Of a stretch of 64,000 nucleotides of DNA, positions 20,352 through 31,600 are shown piece after piece. The notes beneath the pieces were generated by a model, which had not been told where the DNA came from, ran no database searches, and saw nothing but the letters and a program-made list of their open reading frames with translations. The translations under genes and the position numbers were made by a program. Every line of letters begins with the position of its first letter. The stretch's first letter is position 1. Source of the stretch: Capsaspora owczarzaki ATCC 30864 (taxonomy: Eukaryota > Opisthokonta > Filasterea); NCBI RefSeq assembly GCF_000151315.2, contig NW_011887294.1, forward strand, positions 132,384 to 196,383. Direction: 5' to 3'.

Positions 20352-23300
20352 TTAGGCGGTAGATTTGGGAATGAAAGCCTCGTTGGTATGCTGACCAATG
20401 TTTCCATACTCGGGGCCGGCTAGAGCGTTGTGGATCTGCTCGTCAGCGTAGATTGGTTCGGCCGCCTTGGTGTCGCCGATCGAGGCGTACATCGATTCCG
20501 GATCCACAGTTTCGTTCCCCGGGAGCAAACGCGAATTGCTGTAGACAACAGGGACGGCACTGCCTTTCAGTGACTGCATCGGAAGAGGCTGAGCTGGCTT
20601 GGGGTTGCGACGGCGGGTACGAGCAAGAGCCAGCAAAACAAGGAGCAGCAGCAAAATCAGGCCACCGAGAACGCCTCCGAGAATGGCGGCAAGGGCGCTC
20701 GAGCTTCCACTGTCGTTTGCAGGCGCTCCCGTGGCACCAGACGCGGCAGAGGCGGCAGAAGCAATGGCTGCGGACGCAGAGGAGGCAGCAGAAGCAGAAG
20801 CGATGGAAGCCATCGAAGCCGCGGCAGTAGACGCCGCGAAAGCAGCAGAAGTCGCCGAGGCAACAGAGGCAGCCGAGGCAACAGAGGCAAGCGAGGCGAC
20901 AGAAGCACCCGAGGCGGCAGAAGCAGCCGAGGCAATAGAAGCAGCGGAGGTAGCGGAAGCGGAGGCAGCTGATGCAACAGAGGCAACAGAGGCAGCCGGG
21001 GGCACACACACTCCGTTCAGGGGGACATACCCACTGTAGCACGAGGCGCAAGCGTTTGTAGCCGTGCAGGTCAAGCAGCCTGCGCTGCAGCAACCACTCG
21101 ATCCGCCGGTATAGCAGGTTGCGCATGTCCAGTGGCAAGCTACACCCAAAACGCCGCGGACAATTGGGATAGGGAGCATATGAAACACAATGAGGGTCAG
21201 CAAGCGTGATACTTTGTTTGGAACTCTTCCATCAAGCGAGCGCGACAGCTTACCAGTCGGATTGATGGGAGGACCATAAGTGCTCGGAGGGGCCGTCGTC
21301 TGGAACAAGTTAGAGTTCACAGGATTCGTTGAGGTAAGAAACTGGAGACCTTGAAACGTACCGGGCGGTAGCGTGGCAAGAGCGTTGTACCGCATTTCCC
21401 TGGACAAATTCGTCCCGAAACACTGCGAATTGAGACCAAACAAAAAAAGATCACACAATGGATAAAGAGACACAACACAACGTACAGTGTAACCAAGTTA
21501 TCTAGTTGTTTGAATAGGCTGGTCGGGACGGTGGTGAGCAGGCAGAAGGAAAGATCGCTGGAAATGTCGAGAGTATTGAGGAATGAGAGGATTTGGTATC
21601 AATCGCAGCGGACTCAACGGAATAGAAGACTCTACTCACAGGTTGGTCAGTGTCTGGAGGTGGTTAAAGATGCCACTGGGGATGGTGCTGATCGGGTTGT
21701 TACTAAGATCGCTGCAAGAAGGAGGAGGCGAGGAGGGAAAAAAAAAAGAGCGTGGCCTGTGTGTCAGAGCACGTAACAGGACAAGAACAGCAACGCATTC
21801 AACTCTTGCCGTGTCCAACTTACAGGAGTGTCAAAGAACTCAAGCCATAGAAAGCATTCACCGACACGGAGGTGATGTTACAGCCCGACAAGCCGCTTCA
21901 TGGCGAACCCACATTCACCCACACACGCACACATGGAAACAGCAACAAACGCATGTGAGAGAATAATCACACGACAGCACCAAAGCAAGACAAGCTGGCA
22001 TCGTACAAGTGCTGCAATTGGCCCATCACAGAAAATGGCGAGTTCACAATCGATGTGATCCTGCCCGACCCCAGATCTCTGCATGAAGACCAGTAAGAAC
22101 GGATGGATGGATACGCCAAGCTCAGTGCGCAGTTGCTCCTAGCGACAGTCTTACAGCCATTGCAGGGCAGCCAACGTATTGAACTCGTCTGGAATGGTAG
22201 TCATTTGGTGAGAGTGAAAGTTTCTGTGGCAATGTCAACTGGCGATCAGAAAAACAAGCCAGGAGAGGCTCAGCATCGACAAGGCAAAGCGAACATACAA
22301 GGTTTGAAGCGATTGGTGGAGATGGTGAAAGGCCCCATCGTTAACCTGGGAGATGGATGTCTTGGCGATTTGTCTGCAAGCAAAAGCGGGGCGATCAGTT
22401 ATGCTGCCACCATAACAAGCCAATGCAATGCCGTGAATCCGCCACAATTTACAAGTTTCTCAGAGATGATAGGCCGGCAAGTGTGTTTGATGAGAGCTGG
22501 GTCAGTTTTGTGATGGAGAGGTCACTAAGTGCAACAAAAATAAGCGCAAATGATCAAAGATGAGAAACTCTTTCTGTAGACAAACTCGCGTCGCAAGACA
22601 CCGGACGATCTCGTACAGAACTTTGAGACTGGTTTGGGCTTGGAAAATGTAATCCGGGAGGGCATTGAGCTTGGAATGACTGGACAGATACCTGGTTTTT
22701 ACGCAATGATGAGCGCAAGTGCATCGATTTTCGCCTTGAAAGCTTGGATTGGACAAACTTACAACTCATTCAAAGCGGTAAGGTCACTGAACGCCCCACT
22801 TGCGATTGAGGTCATCGGGGAGGAAGACAGCGTCCTGATCAAACACACAATAGGGATAAATTCGACAATTTCGTAAACCAAACGCTTTGTTCCAGCCTCC
22901 TTCATCCTGAAAGCCACCTACACTGAAGTCAAGCTTGCTGCATGACTGAAAGCCAGAGCGCCCAGTTGCGCAAAGCCAACGTCTTGGATGACACTGCAAG
23001 CACGATCGTTCACGTTGAGTTGTCACGGACATTTGCACGACCAATACAAAGCTTGGGTACTGACAGAAGCTTTAGGTTGTCCGAACCACCCAGGAAAGCG
23101 TTGGGCAGCGCGTTCAGTCGTGTCAAGTTCTTGAGAGTGCTGTGCCACGAGCGTGAACAAATTGAGTCAGTTGGGTCTTTGGTACAGTCGACACGAAAAT
23201 GATGGCAAAAACGCACAGCTGCACGAGATCCGGCAAATTGTTAAAGACAGCAGCGTTGGGGAACTGCGTGTCCAGGGCGTCTTGGACAATGCTGTAACCA

Positions 23301-23548
23301 ATTTTCAACCATGTTAGATTACATTTTAAGGTTGGGTGTGCGGGTTGCAGAGCCTCTTACCATTTTCTGACGGTGCTGGGCATGGTTGATGGGAAGACGT
23401 TGGTACAGCTGACGGAAGTCTCGCCTGAGGTGCACGAACAGCCTGATGGGCACACCGCCTTGACCTCGCTCATAAGACTAAGCAAGACCAGCGCTGCCAA
23501 GGCTGAGGCGACAAGGTTGAACTTTGATTTGAAAGATGTTGAAGACAT
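20352..23548 (-). CDS. Leucine-rich-repeat single-pass receptor with tyrosine-motif tail
   Basis: The start ATG at 23546-23548 opens a signal peptide (LVASALAALVLLSLMSEVKA) followed by an LRR N-cap (CPSGCSCTSGETSVSC). The first exon ends at 23361. About a dozen small exons then run down to about 21360, most of 69-75 nt. Each carries one LRR, for example LTRLNALPNAFLGG, MTSIASGAFSDLTALN, LNALPDYIFQAQTSLKVL, MTTIPDEFNTLAALQWL, ITSIVNSPFSVMGQL, NPISTIPSGIFNHLQTL and NALATLPPGTFQGL. Splice phase is constant (phase 2) where I checked. The last exon (21139-20352) encodes a Cys-rich patch (CHWTCATCYTGG, CSAGCLTCTATNACASC), an Ala/Ser-rich stalk of about 100 residues and a membrane helix (AAILGGVLGGLILLLLLVLL). 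Its cytosolic tail of about 85 residues contains SMYASI, EPIYADE and PEYGNI. Topology and tail suggest a surface receptor signalling through phosphotyrosine. Individual small-exon borders were not all fixed. Confidence 0.82.
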
Positions 23549-25855
23549 TCTTTGACCGAAACAACAAACGGATTGGCAAGTAAAATCCCAACAACCACGA
23601 GTAAGCGTAGATCACAATTGTGAGAACATGCGAAAACCCCCAAACAACGACAACAACAACAACAACAACAACAATAAAAGAAAACAAACAAAACAATCAA
23701 CCCAACCAAAATAGATCAAAACCGACACCAATTCGCAACCAACCAGCAAAGCGTGCATCACCCCTCCCGGCAAAGCACGGTCGGCAAAAATAAATCAAAT
23801 TTGAATATTTGCAAGTAGACATGCTGGATTGGCTTTGAGGTTGAAGCCAGGCGGAAAATATCAGGGCAGGTCGGAGACGGAACCAAAGGTGGAGCTTTAA
23901 CCGACACGAAAAACTGATCTACCCCCCCTCCTCGCTTCCTTGCCCGGCCTCAACCGCAATGCCCCACAAAATTTGCGTCGCAGAGCAGAGCCAACCCCAT
24001 CGCAAAACGGAACTGTGAATTAGCATTGACGGTTGGGTGTGAGACAACCCGAACACCACTCATCACGACAAGAAATTCGCGCATGCGAATTCAACAAACT
24101 CGGCAAAAGTTGCACCAAGGAATGCATCGTGCCAATCTCAAGCACGCGGTGCACTTTCGCCAGGGTGACGATCCATGAGATCAGTCAATATCATGAATTT
24201 TCTGATAAAGGGGATCGGGCGTAGTGGGTTGCAGGAAGTGGTAACCAGTGCTGGGAAAATGGAAATTGATCTGAATGTCAAAACAAACGCAATGTCACGA
24301 ATGCATGGCTACACCCGAATGCATGGCTACACCCTAACCCTTCCCCCCCCCCCATCCAGGTTCGCTTGTCTCCACTTTGACCAAACGTGGGTATAAGCAT
24401 AAGGACACACAGTCTTCTTTTGTTGGTTGAAAAATTGCATTGCAATTTGGGACGACTCCTGGTAATACCTTCCAGCCCTCTTCACCAACATTTCTCCCCC
24501 CCCCCTCCTCTCCGCGTCATTTCGATGACGAGTCATTTGCTGTTGTCTGTTACAGCTTGGTTCATGCTGCGCGTCCCACAAGCACCTTCTGGACACGCAG
24601 TTGCGTTTGTCCGCTTCATGGAACCCTCGCGAATCACTGGAACCGCAACTCGAATTGACTTTCGGACGAAGCTTTATGCTTCACACTGATCCCCTCCCCG
24701 CCGCGACACACTCGCTATGTCATGTTGTTGGTTTGGCTATTTCAGGTTGCTAGTTGCGACCCACAGGCATTTCTAGACGCGCCTCGGCGCGTCAGCCGTT
24801 CGCGGAACCAACTTTGAAACCGCTGGAGAACCGAACTAACCACAAACCGACATCGTCGCTTCCCTGTCTCCTCCCGCCCTTCTTCAATGGATATAAATTT
24901 CCCAAGGCCTGTAGTGCACGAGCATACAGGCTCGCTAATGCTATGTCATATGACCAGACATGGCTCTCTGCCAATTTTGTGTCTCCAAGCTCCTTACACC
25001 CATGTCCATGCTCCCGCTCCTTTCTCCGTGGTTTTTGAGCATTTTGATGCTTTTCCACTCTCTCCTCCCAATAAACTTAATACAAAAAAAAGCATAAGGA
25101 CACAGGTTGCTTGATGAATCACTGCATGGCAGAAATAGAGCGTGGACGCTGGTGTGGTGGCAAAACAATCCAAATTAAAATTTAAGTACTCACCAATAAA
25201 ACAAAAACAAACGGAAAGAAAAAGGAAAAGTGAAGCCACAACAAACCAAGAAGTGGGAAAGAAGAAACAAAAACAAAATAGCAGAACAGAAGTTAATGAT
25301 TGCATCAAGTCATCACGACAAGCGCTGCAGCGAACAGCGGCATGGAAGAGGCGATGAGACAAGCCGACGTGCGAAACGAGGGAGCGGCACGCGACAGATC
25401 ACGCTGAGAATTGGTGCGTCCAATTGGTTCTCATGATTTCGAAAAGCGACGCACCACCCTATCGCCCTGTCCAACAACTGCCCACCGAGGTGCAAGAAAC
25501 AGTGTTGATCGTTTGCAAGCAACAGGACAGTGTGCAAGTCTCTGTGTGTCTGCCTACTCTGCGATCAACCGTCGCGAACTTTGAACAAAGCAAACCCAAA
25601 TGTTTCCGCATCCGTGGTGCCAGACTCAAGCTACACGGATGCGCATCAAGTCAGATCGCGCAAGTCATTCTCACCTGACATGTATCCTCAGTCAAACGAG
25701 GAGAGAGGATGGGTAAAACTTCATGCGGCGTCCAGTTCAGTTGCTCTCCATTCCACTCATGTCAGGCTCAAGCAAACAGGGATTAGATCATTGTGTAGAA
25801 CTTTTTCTCATGCACACACACACACACGCACACGCATTCACACATAATATACGCG
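23549..25855. other. 2.3-kb stretch without a convincing gene
   Basis: Upstream of the LRR receptor gene. Seen directly: a CAA/AAC microsatellite (about 23641-23678), an 18-bp exact tandem pair (24298-24333), C-runs at about 24344-24354 and 24497-24508, AT-richer sequence at 24300-25300, a perfect 9-bp inverted repeat (25412-25420 with 25448-25456), and a CA repeat (about 25814-25835). The short ORFs here lack recognisable domains, a start context or supporting splice structure. Confidence 0.6.
25412..25456. repeat. Perfect 9-bp inverted repeat (possible hairpin)
   Basis: TGGTGCGTC at 25412-25420 pairs with GACGCACCA at 25448-25456 across a 27-base loop, in a gene-poor stretch. Confidence 0.6.
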
Positions 25856-26077
25856 TCAGTTCGTATCTTGTCTCTTGGACAACTGCTCGACCCAGTCATA
25901 GATTACTGCATCTAGGCTATCGATCTGGCCGCTGTAGTTGAGTGAAGTGCCTCGACATCCTTTTTGCGTGTCGCCAACAAGGTCGGAAATCGCGGCAGAT
26001 GTGACGCGTGAGAACGCCGCGAACTCCTCTGCGGGGGCCTGCGTTTCTTCCGCTTTGAAAGCCGGGGGGATGGACAT
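25856..26077 (-). CDS. Possible small protein of 73 residues, unknown function
   Basis: An intact ATG-to-stop ORF on the minus strand about 200 bases downstream of the secreted-protein gene. The sequence MSIPPAFKAEETQAPAEEFA continues through an Ala/Glu-rich N-terminus to an amphipathic C-terminal helix (SLDAVIYDWVEQLSKRQD). Its composition looks protein-like rather than a reading-frame shadow, and no gene lies opposite. I do not recognise a family. It could be the last exon of a longer gene or a chance ORF. Confidence 0.35.
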   Translation of the reverse strand: MSIPPAFKAEETQAPAEEFAAFSRVTSAAISDLVGDTQKGCRGTSLNYSGQIDSLDAVIYDWVEQLSKRQDTN

Positions 26078-26277
26078 TCGGTCTTGCTCCTACTGTTGCA
26101 CCGGCTCGTTCAACCGCAAATTCCGGGCGACATGCAAATCCTCGCGAGCTCGCAGCCTTGCGCTCACTTTACTTCTTTCCCTGGCCCTCTCTGGCCCTTG
26201 GTGGATTGTTTGTGAAACAATTTCACAGAAGAAAGAGCTGCTGCTTTAATAATCACGCCAACGCGCTTCAACACACT

Positions 26278-27533
26278 TCAAGAGCACTGGTTGGCAACCA
26301 TGCAGATTTTGATCGAAGCAACCACCACATCCTGCGCCTCGGTCGCGCCAGGCTGAATCACGTTCAGATAGAAGGGCGTGTTGAGTGTCTGCACCATGTC
26401 AAAGTACAGCCAGCCGACTTGGAGCGATGTGACTTTGGCCACAATCTGGTGCTCGTTGAGGTTGACACACACGGGCTTGACGCCAACAGGGGTGTCGATC
26501 GGGGTGTTTCTGAGTTGAGAGTGGACATGAACATCACGTTAGTCACCAGCACCCAAAGATCAAATCATATCGGACAGACGGGCACCGGCCGACAGGACTG
26601 AATCCGCAACTGAAAGTAACGCGCAAACTCACTCAAAGCTCAGATTGACATTGTACGTCTGGCCAGGGTAGAAGATGGCTGGCGCAGAAGGTGACAACTG
26701 CTGAAGCGAAAAGTTCAGCGGAATGTTAATGCCGAGCAGGCCAACGCTCAGGGTATGGAATCCAGAATCATCGTGGCTTTGAATGCGCAGCAATGGCGAG
26801 AACGCAGTCGCGGTAGCTGACGAGAGCGTGTAGTGAGACCAAAATTTCAATTGCAAAATTCGAGCGAGACGTTAGTAGTGAACAAGCAAATGCGATTCGG
26901 GTGCAAAATTCACAAGACATGTTCGTCGCCGTTTTTGTTGTAGCACTGTGTTTCATTGATCCGATATCATGGCTGGCTTGGTTTGTGTCGGGATTGCTGA
27001 GTGTTGAAAGCAATGTTTCAAACACTGAATCTCTCAGATCCGGCCCGCCACGCGTCCATCGACACCCCTACCACCCCATGTCTCTGAGCAGTGCTGTACG
27101 CAACTCTACGCAGCGGTGTTCTGATCGAACGCGTCTGTGTGGTGCTCAAGTGCTGGCCCAACTGTGGCGTGACTTTGGTAACTCCGACGTTCATCCATTC
27201 CGCCAATTTCGACCACACTGCTGTGGCATCCACTCTCTCGGGAGACCACTACGACCTACGCTTCATGGCCACAGTGATGCCAGTGCTGAGCTGGGCACCC
27301 GTGCACTTGGTCTGGTTGGAGCCGCCCTCAAAGCTCGTGACATTGATGACGGCGACGGGAGAGTCGACGCTCACGCCGCCGGGCGCGAGGGGCTTCTGGT
27401 CGGACACAATGAAGGCAAGGTTCTCGACGGAGACGGGGTCGACGGCCCACGCTTCGTAGACGAGCGCAGCGGCGGGTGCAACGGCGCACGCCAGCGACAA
27501 GAGCAGGACGAGCAGGCCCAGCTTGTGTGTCAT
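26278..27533 (-). CDS. Secreted or lumenal glycoprotein of unknown function
   Basis: Exons 27533-27260, 26816-26633 and 26509-26278 give about 230 residues with consistent phases (1 and 2). An upstream in-frame start exists, but ATG 27531-27533 opens a clean signal peptide (KLGLLVLLLSLACAVAPAAA), so it is preferred. The mature protein is beta-rich. It has potential N-glycosylation sites (NVT, NQT, NFS, NLS) and several cysteines (TKCTGA, VKPVCVN, IKICMVANQCS). There is no membrane helix and no GPI-like hydrophobic tail. The domain does not match any family I can name; an ML/NPC2-like or immunoglobulin-like sandwich would be compatible but is unproven. The gene is divergent from COA5, 287 bp away. 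Confidence 0.75.
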
Positions 27534-27820
27534 GACCGGGAGATGAAAATAGGAAGAATGACTCAAAAGAAGGTCAAATCCAGGACTTGGAGAGCTTGAA
27601 GAATGAAGCAAAAGTTGAAAGCCAAAGGTATGGATACGAAAGTCAGGTTGTCTGAGCCTTTCGGATCCGAATTACCCCTCCAACGCCGATTGCTGAACGA
27701 GCATTTGACAACCTTCCCGCTATTGAGCGTGTATTTCACACCGCTTTTGAATCTATGTCTCTGATCATCCATCTGCATCTGCATACATACACCTTACCTG
27801 CGGCTTAGTCTTTCGTTGAC

Positions 27821-28418
27821 ATGTCGTCGTCGTGCTCTGGAACGAGGCAGGATTTCATTGACTGCGTGCTGTCATCGCCGTGCATCCAAGAAGACAAGCG
27901 CTCATTCCGCGAATGCCTTGCGTAAGACGGCTTGTTTTCAATCACTTTGCCAATCGCGACAGACAAGCAGACAGACAGGGCGGGCGAGCGAGCGAGTGAC
28001 AGTGCCGAACCTATGAACACTGCTTTACTCACTCTTTCTCCCCTTTCTGCCCCCCCCCTCTTCCGCCACGTTTGGCTGGTTCATGCTAAACAAAACATCA
28101 ACAACACACGTTGCAACACCAATAGTAAGGAGAACCAAGATCGCGTCCCAGACTACTGCAGACAGCTCCAGCAACTGCTCTTTGACTGCAAGCGTGGAAT
28201 GGTAAGGTTGCCGCTAGGTCATCAGACATCCAAAGTCGGTGCGATTCAAAGGAGACAGAGAGAGTCGACGCTACTACCATCGTGTGGTTCGGCTTGCGTT
28301 GGGCAGAGGGAAGGGGGTCGGTTTTGACTGACTGTTTTTTTGATTCTCGTCGGATTGCTCCGACTTCCCATTCCAGATCGATATGCGGAATCGAATTCGA
28401 GGGAACAAGGGCTACTGA
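27821..28418 (+). CDS. COA5: Cytochrome c oxidase assembly factor 5 (PET191)
   Basis: Three exons, 27821-27921, 28126-28201 and 28377-28418, give 72 residues (human COA5 has 74). The twin CX9C arrangement is visible: C at GTRQDFIDCVLSSPC, then RECLA, then DYCRQLQQLLFDCKRGM. The last exon encodes only IDMRNRIRGNKGY, matching the invariant family ending LDNRARFRGRKGY. COA5/PET191 is an intermembrane-space protein needed to assemble respiratory complex IV and is imported by the MIA40 disulfide relay. The conserved ending confirms the 42-nt terminal exon, which no ORF-length filter would find. The gene converges on the RasGEF gene, with 216 bases between stops. Confidence 0.93.
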
Positions 28419-28634
28419 CACACAAAATACACTCATTATTGGCAACATAAACCCCCCAGAAACGCCAGTCGAGATGGGGGAAATAGCAATGTATTGAAAC
28501 AATCGTCGCACAGAAGGACGACAACCAAAAAAACAAAAAAAAACGCCAAGAGCAGACGAGACAACCACTGTCACTGTCTGCACTCCACACGAATACCAAA
28601 AGTACAGTCACAACAGACGCTGACAAACAATGCT

Positions 28635-31600
28635 TTATCGTTTGCCAATCTTGTCGAGGCTGGGCTCGCTCTGAGTGAAGGACTTTTTCTTGAGATCCGC
28701 CGAGTTTGAAAATGAGCTCAGCGAAGTGCGAGGCTCTCGTTGCAGACTTAGCGCGTACAGTGCATCGTCTTGCATGAACTGCAGAGCAGACACATACGGC
28801 TGCATTTTGGCAAAATCTGTGACCGACCAGCGTGTTAGTGCTCATCCACCAACCGCAACTTTTGGAAACATCAAACCACTTCCTATTCTTACCGGCTTGG
28901 ATGGCAGGAGGTGCTCGGCGGAAGGAGATGATGTGCGTAATGCGCTCGGCAATCGTGCTCAGTTTGTGGAAATTGATGAGGCCGTTGCTCAGCACGTTCG
29001 GGTTGGCATCGTTCAGCACATAGAGATCCTTGATGGCCAGCGTGAAGAAGGGCACGAAAAAGTCGTTCGAGTGGCCACTGCCAGCGTCGGCGCCGCCATC
29101 AATCAGCTTCATCGAGGCCTCTTCGTTCGCGAGACCGTTCGCGGGTGTTGGTGTTGAGGGTGTGACAGACCTGCGCGCGCCAGCCTTTTGTGCCTGCTTC
29201 TGCGCCAGCGACGCCTTCTCGAGATTGCGGCGCAGCTGGCGGTCAAACAGCTCGCGATACTGGGCAAAGTTTGAGCCGGGGCGCATGAGCTCCTCGAGCG
29301 CGAGGAACTCGCTTCGGCGCTTGGAGCGGACGATTGCCCATGAATTCTTGAGTCGCTGCACGGACGAGTTGTTCAACCCCGACAGAATAGCCATCAAGCA
29401 GTTAAAGCTATTGTACTTGAGGCACTGGCGGGCAATCTTGATGAACTTTTCAATCGCCTTGCAACGCTCCACGGCGTTCTATCATGACAAAATATCATCA
29501 GTCTTTGTTGGACAACCCCCCCCTCAACCCTCAACGCTGCCTCAACGTAGCAGGTTCAACAAAAGGCATGCATGCACTCACCTGTCCGAGACATGCCTGG
29601 GTCGCAACCCAGTACGACAGCGTATTAAACCACGTCACGTATGCATTCAGATTGAGGGTGCTCAACTCGTCCTGGGTAGTCACTGTGTGGTGTTGCAGAT
29701 GCATCACAAACTCTTCCGGCTGCACGGCGGCAAAAAGCTGCATCCCGTTCACAAGTCAGTCTCAACTGACCAAGCCAGCACCACAAAAGCAACAAACAAA
29801 ACAAAAAAACAAGAAACAAACAAACACAAAACAAGTGCTTACATGGTAGTCGCGCCACACGAGATTTGCGGCAATCTTGTCAAGACTTTTCGAAATGTTC
29901 AAAATGTTGTGGTTGGCAAACGAGGTATCTGCCTTGGTGAGCAGCGCGAGATTTGGCATGCTGCCGCGGCGACCTTGGATGAGTTGTGGTGCGGTGGCTC
30001 CCGAGTACATCTTTTCAGCCAGTTGGCTGGCATCGCGACTGGCCAATTGAGGAATCTACGCAAGCAGGTTGGAATAGTATGAGTGAGTGAGAGTTTGCGA
30101 GATGCGCCGCCACCCCAACCATCGTGAAGCAGCTCCCCCCACTCCTTCACTTACCCGCTCGTTCAGTTGATGTCGCAGCTCAGTCACAAGGTCCTTGACC
30201 GTGGCAGCCTCTTCTTTGGTGAAAATGGGCTGATCAACAAGAGGCGGTGCAGGAGACGAGCCAGCGGCTGTCGGTGGCGGGGTGGGGAAGGCACCGCTGG
30301 ATTTGCGCGATGCAGGAAGGAGGCCGCTTCGGTCGCGGCCTAGCGGCGGTGTGCCGGGTGGAGTATTGCCGGTGGCAGAGGCGCGCTTGAGCTGGCTGAT
30401 GAGAATATTACGAGAAGAGAAGCTGGGCGACCGGGTGTGATCCACCTGGAAGTCGGGCGAACTTTCACCAGACGTATTGCTGCGAGAAAGCACGGGTGAG
30501 CTGTGGTTTGTTCCATTGCGAGTCACCGACGACGTGGCTCCGTCGGATTGCGCTAGTGCCAAGACCTCCTGTGGGATAACCATCGCCGATGATGAATTGG
30601 AACGCAAATAGCCGTTAATCTTGTTGATGCCGTTGATGAGTTGGTTGAATGGCGTCGTGTGCGCAGTGTGCAGCATCTCTGTCGCATCAATCAGCTTTTT
30701 CATCTTGTTTGCGACTTCGGGATCACGGAAATCTCGCCCAAACTGCTGCACCCAAATTCGGAAGAGCATCAAATAGCGCAGCAGCATGATGCGTGTCGTG
30801 CGCACCGCGCCGTCCATGTAACTAGACTCCAACACGGCGTCCAGCAAGGCCATGTAGTGTTCCGAAATTTTGTCCAGCAGTTGCTGCGAGCACACGCACA
30901 ACGAACAGACAACAGAAAGAAAGAAAAAAACATGGGGCAAAACGTCGTGAGTGCAAAGCACAACCATCAAGCAACAAGTAAATGCATTCCGCAGACAACA
31001 CGACTGGAGCCTGGACCCTGCTTGTTTGTTTTTCTGTTTTTCTCTTTTTGATTCCGAAACTTACAACAGGCGAAATGAAAATACGGTAGGCAAATAAAAA
31101 GCCCATCGTGTAGGTGGCGTCAGGCCGCGAGTCAGGCGTAGGCACCAAATGTGCCAGCAAACCGTCGAGCGTGCCCGCAACAACGACTGACTTGTTGGCT
31201 TTGTCAAAGACAATCTCGCTCTCAAAGCTGTCATAGTCCTTTTCGATGGACAAGTCCAGTGACTGCCGTCCAATTTGGCCACCGTACAGAGACTCTTCCA
31301 GAACGTTCGGGTCGGCAACGTCGTATTGGACGTCCAACTCGGACGTTCGTGGCACGGCGGGCCGCGCTTGCACATCCGAATCCGACCCGTCATCGTCAGA
31401 ATCGTCGAGTCGGTTGGTGCTCGCCGCCGATGCTACACGTGCTGGCTGGGGATTGAGGCTGGCTCGCTTGCCGCGAAGCTCCTCGCTGCTCGACGTCATC
31501 AGTACTGCGGCCGTTGAAACGCGAGTCATTGGTTGGGACTTGCTGCTCAAGTCGTTCGCGGAGGCAGTCCGGCCCGTTGTCATCGCCGCATCACTGGCAT

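Noticed and set aside
25433-25678. 82-residue plus-strand ORF with LPTEVQETVL, reminiscent of an F-box start
   Set aside because: Too short and too weak a match; no Trp/Leu pattern of an F-box, no splice support, and it overlaps a noncoding inverted repeat.
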